From NCBI GenBank assembly GCA_937910255.1, contig CALEOQ010000422.1, positions 1-15,882 of the forward strand: a stretch of 15,882 bases of DNA. Direction: 5' to 3'. Source of the stretch: an uncultured Caulobacteraceae bacterium (GTDB lineage: Bacteria; Pseudomonadota; Alphaproteobacteria; Caulobacterales; Caulobacteraceae). Shown piece by piece: positions 1 to 6,500 of this stretch. The first letter of the stretch is position 1. The number at the start of each line of letters is the position of its first letter. The notes under the pieces were generated by a model, which did no database searches, was not told the DNA's origin, and saw only the letters and a list, made by a program, of their open reading frames with translations. The position numbers were made by a program, and so were the translations under genes.

Positions 1-77
1 GGCGTGCGACGAGTGCGGTACGACGAGCGCTGCTCTTGAGGTGCCAGCGGCGAAGCGTGGTCATGTTTTTTTTTTTT
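1..77. other. Non-genomic lead: read noise plus T12 run
   Basis: These bases precede the sequencing adapter and end in a run of twelve T (66-77). Read on the minus strand the order is insert, adapter complement, A12, then 65 bases of unrelated sequence. This is the pattern of a read that ran through a short insert and adapter and off the end of the library molecule. I infer that 1-65 are meaningless base calls, although a chimeric genomic fragment cannot be excluded from sequence alone. No gene should be called here. Confidence 0.85.
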
Positions 78-135
78 AATGATACGGCGACCACCGAGAT
101 CTACACTCTTTCCCTACACGACGCTCTTCCGATCT
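78..135 (+). other. Illumina P5/TruSeq universal adapter contamination
   Basis: The 58 bases from AATGATACGG (78) to CTCTTCCGATCT (ending at 135) match the full Illumina universal P5 adapter as I know it. It is library sequence, not biology. Translating it gives well-known spurious peptides: NDTATTEIYTLSLHDALPI on the plus strand and SEERRVGKECRSRWSPYH on the minus strand. Genomic sequence begins at 136. Confidence 0.99.
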
Positions 136-369
136 CCCCACAGCGCCGTCCACCAGGCCCCGGCTCCGCGCGACCCCATAGGCCCGGGTCACGGTGGTCA
201 GATCGACGCCCATCAGGGCGGCCACGGTGCGCTGCGGCGGCAGCTGGTCGCCCGGCTGCAACTCGCCGGTCCGGATCGCGGTTTCCAGGGCCTGGGCCAG
301 GGCCAGATAGATCGGCTCGCCGCCGCCCTTGGGCGCGTGGCGAAGCCAGGGGATGTGGCGGATCGTCAT
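136..369 (-). CDS. MocR/GntR-family regulator, N-terminal fragment cut by contig end
   Basis: Seventy-eight genuine codons remain, starting at the ATG complementary to 367-369 and running into the adapter at 135. The fragment is a GntR-type winged helix-turn-helix. Residues about 18-40 (PIYLALAQALETAIRTGEL) and the LPPQRTVAALMGV segment form the first helices, and LTTVTRAYGVARSRGLV is the recognition-helix and wing region. The spacing and the start of the protein resemble MocR/PdxR regulators, which carry a PLP-dependent aminotransferase-like domain after this HTH; that domain is lost beyond the contig end. Residues 79-97 of the apparent open frame are adapter translation and must be removed. 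The gene is divergent from the DUF983 gene, with repeats between them that could be its own operator. No strong Shine-Dalgarno precedes the start. A plain GntR regulator is the alternative. Confidence 0.8.
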
Positions 370-395
370 GGGCGGGTTGATGTCCCGAAGCTATA

Positions 396-444
396 TCCAT
401 ACATTATCTGGCAATTGTATGGACACAAGCTCGCTTTGTATGGA
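396..444. promoter_or_regulatory. Putative MocR operator: inverted and direct repeats
   Basis: TCCATACA (396-403) and TGTATGGA (416-423) form a perfect 8-base inverted repeat with a 12-base gap. TTGTATGGA occurs again as an exact direct repeat at 415-423 and 436-444, 21 bases apart. A weaker copy, TTATCTGG (404-411), lies 11 bases before the first. The 11 and 21 base steps are about one and two helical turns, placing the half-sites on one DNA face. Mixed direct and inverted half-sites are known for MocR regulators. The site lies between the regulator start (369) and the DUF983 start (452), so autoregulation and control of the neighbour are plausible inferences. Confidence 0.6.
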
Positions 445-451
445 GCCCCTC

Positions 452-880
452 ATGGCGGAGTCTTTCGACCATCCCTCCAGCCTCAGCGCCGGCCTTCGCT
501 GCCGGTGTCCGAACTGCGGCCAGGGCGAGCTGTTCAGGGGCTATCTGACCCTGGCCGAGGGGTGCGATCATTGCGGCCTGGACTATGGGTTCGCCGATCC
601 CGCCGACGGCCCGGCCTTTTTCGTGATGAGCGGCGTGGGCGTCATCGTCACGACTCTCTGGGCGGTCTGGGCGGTCATGGCCCAGCCGCCGATCTGGGCG
701 CAGCTCGCCGTGGCCTTCCCCGCCATGATCGGCGGGTGCCTGGGCACGTTGCGGCCGGTCAAGGCCTGGCTGGTGGCTGAGCAGTTCGTCCACAAGGCCG
801 GGGACGCCGAGTTCGTCAGCGTTGGCCGGCATGGCGAGGGCGGCTTCACCCGCGACCGCCGGAAAGCCTCAGGGGGCTAA
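452..880 (+). CDS. DUF983 family small membrane protein
   Basis: A 142-aa protein with the typical DUF983 layout. An N-terminal zinc-ribbon-like pair of cysteine motifs, CPNC (C19, C22) and CDHC (C38, C41), is followed by the conserved DPADGPAFFVM stretch and two predicted membrane segments (about residues 55-77 and 81-100). A basic tail, about residues 126-142, follows. The biochemical role of this family is not established; cysteine-based metal binding is inferred from the motif spacing. I chose the ATG at 452 because GGAG (442-445) sits 6 bases upstream and MAESFDHPS is a natural family start. An in-frame ATG at 440 would put the start inside the operator repeat. The gene is divergent from the MocR fragment. 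Confidence 0.88.
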   Translation: MAESFDHPSSLSAGLRCRCPNCGQGELFRGYLTLAEGCDHCGLDYGFADPADGPAFFVMSGVGVIVTTLWAVWAVMAQPPIWAQLAVAFPAMIGGCLGTLRPVKAWLVAEQFVHKAGDAEFVSVGRHGEGGFTRDRRKASGG

Positions 881-933
881 AACCCCGCCGCAAATTAACC
901 TGCTGTTTGGCAAAGCGCACCACGCCTCTCCCC

Positions 934-1134
934 ATGGGTAGAGATGACGTGACCTTGGAAGAGCGTTTCAAACTGGCGGTGCGCCGCGCCTATGGCGCCG
1001 CAGGCGTGCGCCTGCAGGAGCATCACGCCGCCTCGCTGGCCAGCGTCTACGCCGCCTGGGCCGAGGGGGCCGACGAGGGCGTGGTGACGCGGGTGGAGAG
1101 AGCCCTGGCGGCCTCCCTGGGCGTCAGGGCCTGA
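934..1134 (+). CDS. Small hypothetical protein (66 aa)
   Basis: I do not recognise a family. From the ATG at 934 the protein has 66 residues. It appears largely helical, alanine-rich and mixed in charge, with no signal peptide, membrane segment or cysteine. The core, LEERFKLAVRRAYGAAGVRL followed by an AASLASVYAAWAEGADEGVV-like segment, looks like a compact helical bundle. The start is uncertain: a TTG at 907 and a GTG at 949 are in frame, and none has a convincing ribosome-binding site. It ends 6 bases before the convergent 58-aa gene. Codon use resembles the neighbours, which supports coding, but a spurious frame in GC-rich DNA remains possible. Confidence 0.55.
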   Translation: MGRDDVTLEERFKLAVRRAYGAAGVRLQEHHAASLASVYAAWAEGADEGVVTRVERALAASLGVRA

Positions 1135-1140
1135 TCCATC

Positions 1141-1317
1141 CTATCGATCGCCCCGGTCGCCCTGCCCCGGCTTGGCCTTGGCCTGCGCCTCCTGGCGCTG
1201 GTCGGCGGCGAGGGACCGGCCCACATCCACCACCTTCTTGAACTTGCCGTCCTCATCGCGACGGACATAACGCTTGTCGCCGGGGGTGGGCTCGATCAGT
1301 TCCCGTTTGCTGGTCAT
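1141..1317 (-). CDS. Small conserved hydrophilic protein (58 aa)
   Basis: The protein reads MTSKRELIEPTPGDKRYVRR at the start and ends in GQGDRGDR. I recall this pattern (KRELIEPTPGDKRYVRRDE, then VDVGRSLAAD, then a basic GQGDRGD tail) as a small uncharacterised protein widespread in Alphaproteobacteria. It is highly charged, with no membrane segment or cysteine. The ATG complementary to 1315-1317 is preceded on the minus strand by AAAGGAG at 7-base spacing, a strong ribosome-binding site that rules out the longer frame starting at 1350. It is convergent with the 66-aa gene and divergent from the FAD dehydrogenase gene, sharing a 97-base upstream region. The function is unknown. Confidence 0.85.
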   Translation of the reverse strand: MTSKRELIEPTPGDKRYVRRDEDGKFKKVVDVGRSLAADQRQEAQAKAKPGQGDRGDR

Positions 1318-1342
1318 GACAGATCTCCTTTCTGAAGGGCGA

Positions 1343-1367
1343 ATCCGCAAGGCCGCGGCCTGGTTCC
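1343..1367 (-). promoter_or_regulatory. Weak EcfG-like promoter candidate
   Basis: On the minus strand GGAAC (1367-1363) is followed after 17 bases by GATT, upstream of the 58-aa gene. GGAAC is the -35 element recognised by EcfG/RpoE2-type general-stress sigma factors. The -10 side matches the CGTT consensus only in its last two bases, so this could easily be chance. The case rests mainly on its position 26 bases upstream of a well-marked start. Confidence 0.25.
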
Positions 1368-1414
1368 TCCCGGTGCGTATCGCGCCATGGCCCTCAAGCC
1401 GTTAAAGGGGGGCG

Positions 1415-3049
1415 ATGCTGCGGATTTCCGAACTCAAGCTGCCCCTGGACCACGCCCCGGACGCCTTGCCGGCGGCCATCGCCGGGCGCCTGGGCGTACC
1501 CCAGGCTGATCTGCTGAGCTGGTCGGTGTGGAAGCGGGCGCACGACGCGCGGCGCAAGTCGGCGATCCTCAAGGTCTATATCGTCGACGCCGAGGTTCGC
1601 GACGAGGCGGCCGTCCGCCAGCGCCTGGCCGGCGATCCGCATCTGCGGCCAACGCCAGACACGTCCTATCACCCTGTGGCGACGGCGCCGCCGCCTGGAC
1701 GGCTGCGGCCGGTGGTGATCGGCGCCGGCCCCTGCGGCCTGTTCGCCGGTCTGATCCTGGCGGAGATGGGCTTTCGCCCGATCATCCTCGATCGCGGCAA
1801 GGTGGTGCGCGAGCGGACCAAGGACACCTGGGCCCTATGGCGTCGGAGCGAACTGAACCCGGAGTCCAACGTCCAGTACGGCGAGGGCGGGGCCGGCACC
1901 TTTTCCGACGGCAAGCTCTACAGCCAGATCAAGGATCCGCGCTTCCTGGGCCGCAAGGTGCTGACCGAGTTCGTCGCCGCCGGCGCGCCGCCCGAGATCC
2001 TGACGGACGCCCACCCTCACATCGGCACCTTCCGCCTGGTGACCATGGTCGAGGCCATGCGCGCCAAGATCGAGGCGCTCGGCGGCGAGTACCGGTTCCA
2101 GCAGCGGGTCGTCGATCTGGAGCTGGACCGCGCCCCCGACGGCGGCCATCGGCTGCGCGGCGTTCACCTGCACACCGGCGCGTTCCTGGAGGCCGATCAC
2201 GTGGTGCTGGCCATCGGCCACTCCTCCCGCGACACCTTCCAGGCGCTCTATGACCGGGGCGTGCATATCGAGGCCAAGCCCTTCTCCATCGGCTTCCGCA
2301 TCGAGCACCCGCAGTCCTGGATCGACCAGGCGATGTTCGGTCCCTGCGCCGGCCATCCGGACCTGGGCGCGGCCGCCTATTCCCTGTCGCACCCCTGCGC
2401 CAACGGCCGGACGGCCTACTCTTTCTGCATGTGTCCAGGCGGGACGGTGGTGGCCGCAGCGTCCGAGCCCGGCCGGCTGGTGACCAACGGCATGAGCCAG
2501 TATTCGCGCAATGAGCGCAACGCCAACGCCGGCTTCGTGGTGGGAGTCTCGCCGGCCGACTATCCCAGCGACCATCCCCTGGCGGGGATCGAGCTTCAGC
2601 GAGAGCTGGAAGGCCGGGCCTTCGCCGCCGGCGGCGGGGACTATTTCGCGCCGGGTCAGCGGGTCGGGGACTTCCTGGCGGGCCAGGCCTCAACCACCCT
2701 GGGAACCGTCACGCCGAGCTACAAGCCCGGCGTCCGGCCCACCGACCTCGCGCCGCTGATGCCGCCCTACGTGATCGAGGCCATGCGCGAGGCCCTGCCG
2801 GTCTTCGGACGCAAGATTCCGCGCTATGACGACGCCGACGCCCTGCTGACCGGCGTCGAGACCCGCACCTCCTCGCCGATCCGCATCACCCGCGACGGCG
2901 CCTTCCAGAGTCTCAATGTACGAGGCCTGTTCCCGGCCGGCGAAGGCGCCGGCTATGCGGGCGGCATTTTCTCGGCCGCCGTGGATGGCATCAAGGTCGC
3001 CGAGGCTGTGGCCCAGGCGATGGCGACACAGACCAAGGCCCTAGTCTGA
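1415..3049 (+). CDS. FAD-dependent dehydrogenase, COG2509-type
   Basis: A 544-aa flavoprotein of the uncharacterised FAD-dependent dehydrogenase family (COG2509). Residues about 1-80 form the family's small N-terminal domain (LRISELKLPLDH; the WSVWKRAHDARRKSAIL core). The FAD-binding Rossmann motif GAGPCGLFAG lies at 103-112, followed by ILDRGKVVRER, the usual ribose-contacting region. NVQYGEGGAGTFSDGKL is a hallmark of the family, as is YSFCMCPGG with C338 and C340. The C-terminal LFPAGEGAGYAGGIFSAAVDG (about 504-524) closes the FAD site. The length is normal. The substrate is not known; it is probably a cytosolic redox enzyme. The ATG follows a GGGG-type ribosome-binding site in the AAAGGGGGGCG preceding the start. 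Its last 9 bases overlap the convergent gene ending at 3041. It has no obvious link to the downstream sugar operon. Confidence 0.92.
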   Translation: MLRISELKLPLDHAPDALPAAIAGRLGVPQADLLSWSVWKRAHDARRKSAILKVYIVDAEVRDEAAVRQRLAGDPHLRPTPDTSYHPVATAPPPGRLRPVVIGAGPCGLFAGLILAEMGFRPIILDRGKVVRERTKDTWALWRRSELNPESNVQYGEGGAGTFSDGKLYSQIKDPRFLGRKVLTEFVAAGAPPEILTDAHPHIGTFRLVTMVEAMRAKIEALGGEYRFQQRVVDLELDRAPDGGHRLRGVHLHTGAFLEADHVVLAIGHSSRDTFQALYDRGVHIEAKPFSIGFRIEHPQSWIDQAMFGPCAGHPDLGAAAYSLSHPCANGRTAYSFCMCPGGTVVAAASEPGRLVTNGMSQYSRNERNANAGFVVGVSPADYPSDHPLAGIELQRELEGRAFAAGGGDYFAPGQRVGDFLAGQASTTLGTVTPSYKPGVRPTDLAPLMPPYVIEAMREALPVFGRKIPRYDDADALLTGVETRTSSPIRITRDGAFQSLNVRGLFPAGEGAGYAGGIFSAAVDGIKVAEAVAQAMATQTKALV

Positions 3050-3292
3050 ACCGAAATAGCGGACGGTGCCGATCTGCGTGTTTCGCCGGTCGTTGACGAT
3101 GACATGCGCGTCACGCCCGGAATTGGCGAGGGTCAGGGCCAATCGACGGGCGTTGGCCTCCGCCTGGACCCCAGAATAGAAGTAGAGCGGCTCTCCGCCA
3201 AAGCTGCTGGCCACCGACCATCCGCCAAGGATCGGCGACACGACCACCACGTTCATCGGCTCAGCCGATTGGGCTTCTTCTTCTGGCGCCAT
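3041..3292 (-). CDS. Small hypothetical protein (83 aa), DUF2188-like
   Basis: An 83-residue protein with a charged start (MAPEEEAQSAEP) and then a compact alpha/beta body: MNVVVVSPILGGWSVASS, an EANARRLALTLANSGRDA helix and an AHVIVNDRRN strand. The order W-x-V, a helix rich in A and R, then a V-I-V strand is reminiscent of small DUF2188-type proteins, but I cannot confirm the family. The ATG complementary to 3290-3292 has GGGAGG about 5 bases upstream on the minus strand. A later ATG at residue 13 (about 3256) would remove the acidic lead and is an alternative. It overlaps the 3' end of the dehydrogenase gene by 9 bases tail to tail and is divergent from glgE. Confidence 0.65.
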   Translation of the reverse strand: MAPEEEAQSAEPMNVVVVSPILGGWSVASSFGGEPLYFYSGVQAEANARRLALTLANSGRDAHVIVNDRRNTQIGTVRYFGSD

Positions 3293-3351
3293 GTCACCCT
3301 CCCGTCGGGAACGATGTTATCCACCTCAAGGCGAGCCCGTATATCGCACAC

Positions 3352-3433
3352 CCGACAGTAGAGCCTGTCGGCGACAAATTGCTTGTCCCGGGCGCGACCG
3401 GCCAAACGCCTTGAGTCGAGTGCTCGACAGGCT
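3352..3433. repeat. Cluster of inverted repeats upstream of glgE
   Basis: Several perfect short inverted repeats are packed here. CCGACAG (3352-3358) pairs with CTGTCGG (3365-3371) over a 6-base loop. GACAA (3373-3377) pairs with TTGTC (3383-3387). GTCGAG (3415-3420) pairs with CTCGAC (3423-3428). AGCCTGTCG (3362-3370) can instead pair with CGACAGGCT (3425-3433), which excludes the first and third hairpins. A TTTT (3433-3436) follows the last arm. Whether this is a terminator, a protein site or a leader RNA cannot be decided from the sequence. The rest of the 249-base intergenic region (3293-3541) shows no gene. Confidence 0.45.
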
Positions 3434-3488
3434 TTTGCGGCCGAAAGCGGCGCCAGCCCATAAACGACGCCTAACAACCTTAGCCATA

Positions 3489-3513
3489 GGAACGAAGCCG
3501 GGGGGCGCCTGTT
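3489..3513 (+). promoter_or_regulatory. Candidate EcfG (general stress sigma) promoter of the glg/tre operon
   Basis: GGAAC (3489-3493) is followed after 16 bases by TGTT (3510-3513). The EcfG/sigma-T consensus in Alphaproteobacteria is GGAAC-N16/17-CGTT, and the RpoE2 form is GGAAC-N18-TT, which is also satisfied with TT at 3512-3513. Transcription would begin near 3519-3521, giving a short leader of about 20 bases before the glgE ATG at 3542. General-stress control fits a trehalose and glycogen operon. The match is exact at -35 and three of four at -10. Confidence 0.6.
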
Positions 3514-3516
3514 GTG

Positions 3517-3528
3517 ATGGCATGCCAT
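3517..3528. promoter_or_regulatory. 12-base perfect palindrome at the presumed transcription start
   Basis: ATGGCATGCCAT reads the same on both strands and lies between the EcfG-like -10 (3510-3513) and the glgE ribosome-binding site (3534-3538). Such a position suits an operator that would block transcription initiation, or a small leader hairpin. A chance palindrome is possible. No known regulator is recognised from it. Confidence 0.35.
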
Positions 3529-3541
3529 TCCCAGAGGGACG

Positions 3542-6500
3542 ATGACCCCCGCACAACCTTCGCGCGCTGCTGCGCCGCGCATCTACTACGTTCACCCTCA
3601 TGCGATGGATGGCGAGAGCCTCGCCGACCGAATGGCAGAGAGGGCCGCCGACCTCGGCTTCGACCATTTGCTGATCGCGCCGATCTTCCAGCAGGGCGGC
3701 GATGTCTTCCGGCCTCGCAATCACGACGTTTCAAGCCTCGGAAATGTCCCCACAACCGAGGCCATCGGTCGTCTGGCGGCCGCCTGTCGGTCGCATGGGC
3801 TGCGGCTGTTGATGGACCTGGACCCGGGGCGGTTCGACGCCGAGCACCCTCTGGTGGCCGCTCACCCGGACGCCTTCACCCTGCGGCGGGAGGCCCCCAT
3901 CGACCGTCCCGTCGATCCTCGGGTCGCTTCGCCGCCCCAGGGCGTGGCCCTGGCGCGGCTGCGGGAGCCGGCCGCCGGCGACACGGTGATGGACTGGATC
4001 GCGAGCCGGGCTGAGGCCTGGATCGAGGCGGGCCTGGACGGGTTCCGCCTGCTGGAGCTCCAGCAGGGGCCGCCGGAAGTCTGGACGCGCCTGATCGCGC
4101 GACTGCGGACGTCCCGACAGGACCTGACCTTCATCGCCGACACGCCCGGGATGAACCGCGAGGCCGCCCTCTCCCTGGCGTCCTGTGGGTTCGACGCCCT
4201 GATCTCGTCGGTCGCCTGGTGGGACGGCCGCGCGCCCTGGATCGCCGAAGAGCACGAGGATCTGCGCCTCATTGCGCCGCTGATCGCCCAGCCCGAAGCC
4301 CCCTTCGGCCCCCGACTGGCCACACGCCTGCCGGCCGGCGCCGACACAAGGGCAGGCTATGTTCGGGCGCTCCGGCTGGCGGCCTCGACCGGCTCCGGGC
4401 TTCTGTTGCCGATGGGCTTTGAGTCCGCCGAGCGCCTGCCGTTGGGCGCGGCGACCTCCCCCGCGGCGGAGGACGCAGACCTGGCCGCGGAGGTTCGCTC
4501 CGCCAATCGCCTGGTGGCCGAACTCGCCCCGTTCGAGGGCGAGATGCGCATGCTGACGGGGCCTGGCGCTCCAGCCACGGCCCTGCTGCGCGCCAGCGGC
4601 TCGGACATGCGCACCGCCGAAGCGGCCATTCTGGTGTTGATCAACAGGTCTCTTGAATCCCCGGCCGAACTCGACCGTAGCGCGATCCTGCCGGCGGCAG
4701 GGGCGTTTGGCCCCTTTGAGGCGATGGACAGCCGCGAAGATCCCTTCGAGGCCCTCGCTCCGGGTGAGGTTCGTCTCCTGGGCGCAAGACGCAGCGCTGT
4801 CATCCGCGTCCCCAGCCGCGCGGGTCGCCAGGGGGCGAAGACGGCGGCCAAGGCGCCGCGGCTGGTCATCGAAGACATCTCACCCCGGGTCAGCGGCGGC
4901 CCGTTCGCCGCCAAACGCATTGTCGGCGAGACCGTCGAGGTCGGCGCCGCCGTCTATGCCGATGGGCATGAGCAGCTCGCTGTCGAACTGCGCTGGCGGG
5001 CCACCGATGGCGACCAATGGTCATCGACCCGCATGGCGGAGGTCGGCAACGACCTGTGGAGCGGGCGCTTCCCGCTGGAGCGCATGGGCCGCTATCAGTT
5101 CGTCATCGAGGCCTGGATCGATCGGTACGGCTCCTACCATCATGGCCTGGAGAAGAAGATCGAGGCCGGCGTGGCCCAGAGCGTCGATCTGGACGAAGGC
5201 CGCCAGCTGATCGCCGAGGCCGCCAAGGCTGATCGCTCGGGCAAACTGGCCAAGATCGCCGACGACCTCTCGACCCTCGATCCCGACGCGGCCGGCCAGC
5301 TTCTGCTCGATGCCGAGACCGCGCGGCTGATGGACGAGGTCCAGGACCGGGCCTTCGCCTGCAAGAGCGAGGCCCATTGCATCGACGCCGAGCGGCGCGA
5401 GGCGCTGTTCGCCAGCTGGTACGAGCTCTTCCCCCGCTCGCAGACGAACGATCCGGCCCGACACGGGACCTTCGACGATGTCATCGCCCGCCTGCCGGCC
5501 ATTCGCGCCATGGGGTTCGACGTCCTCTACTTCCCGCCGATCCACCCGATCGGCCAGCGTCATCGCAAGGGGAAGAACAACAGCCTGACCGCCGGCCCCG
5601 ATGATCCGGGCAGCCCCTACGCCATCGGCGCGGCCGAGGGCGGACACGACGCCATCCATCCCGAGCTTGGGACATTCGACGACTTCCGCCGGCTGATCGC
5701 AGCGGCCCATGACCATGGGCTGGAGATCGCGCTCGACTTCGCCATCCAGTGCTCTCCGGATCACCCCTGGATCAAGGCTCATCCGGGCTGGTTCGACTGG
5801 CGCTCGGACGGGACGATCAAGTACGCGGAGAACCCGCCCAAGAAGTACCAGGACATCGTCAATGTGGACTTCTACAAGTCCGAGGCGATCCCCGACCTTT
5901 GGCTCGCCCTGCGCGACGTGGTGCTGCTGTGGGTCCGCGAGGGCGTCCGCACCTTCCGCGTCGACAACCCCCACACCAAGCCGTTCGCCTTCTGGGAATG
6001 GATGATCCGTGAGGTGCGCACCGCCCACCCCGACGTCATCTTCCTGTCAGAGGCCTTCACCCGGCCGCGGGTCATGTACCGGCTGGCCAAGATCGGCTTT
6101 TCGCAGTCCTACACCTACTTCACCTGGCGCCACACCAAGGCGGAGTTCACCGACTATCTGACGGAGCTGACCACGACGGAGCCGAAGGAATTCTTCCGGC
6201 CGAACTTCTTCGTCAACACGCCCGACATCAATCCCTACTTCCTGCAGACCTCCGGCCGGGCGGGCTTCCTGATCCGGGCGGCCCTGGCGGCGACCCTGTC
6301 GGGCCTGTGGGGCGTCTATTCCGGCTTCGAACTGCTGGAGGGCGAGCCCGTCCCCGGCAAGGAAGAGTACAAGGATTCCGAGAAGTACGAGATCCGCCCC
6401 CGGGATTGGACTGCGCCGGGGATCATCCCGCAGATCAGCCAGCTGAACCGCCTGCGCAAGAGCCACCCGGCCCTGCAGACCCATCTGAACGTCAAGTTCC

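Noticed and set aside
1..77. Possible mobile-element end or genomic leader before the adapter
   Set aside because: Position beyond a full adapter and a T12 run is explained by read-through noise; no gene or repeat supports a genomic origin.
36..780. Plus-strand open frames starting in the first 100 bases
   Set aside because: Their starts lie in adapter or noise sequence and they continue antisense to the regulator fragment or out of frame with the DUF983 gene.
872..886. GGGG/CCCC stem around the DUF983 stop as a terminator
   Set aside because: Only a 4-base stem with no following T run; too weak to call.
3411..3439. Sigma-70-like promoter (TTGAGT plus a T-rich -10) upstream of glgE
   Set aside because: The -10 region has no TANNNT-like match at a normal spacing; the EcfG-like boxes nearer the gene are far better.
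4653..5210. Out-of-frame plus-strand open frames inside glgE, and similar ones inside the other large genes
   Set aside because: Arg/Pro/Ala-rich products with no motifs, fully inside well-supported genes.
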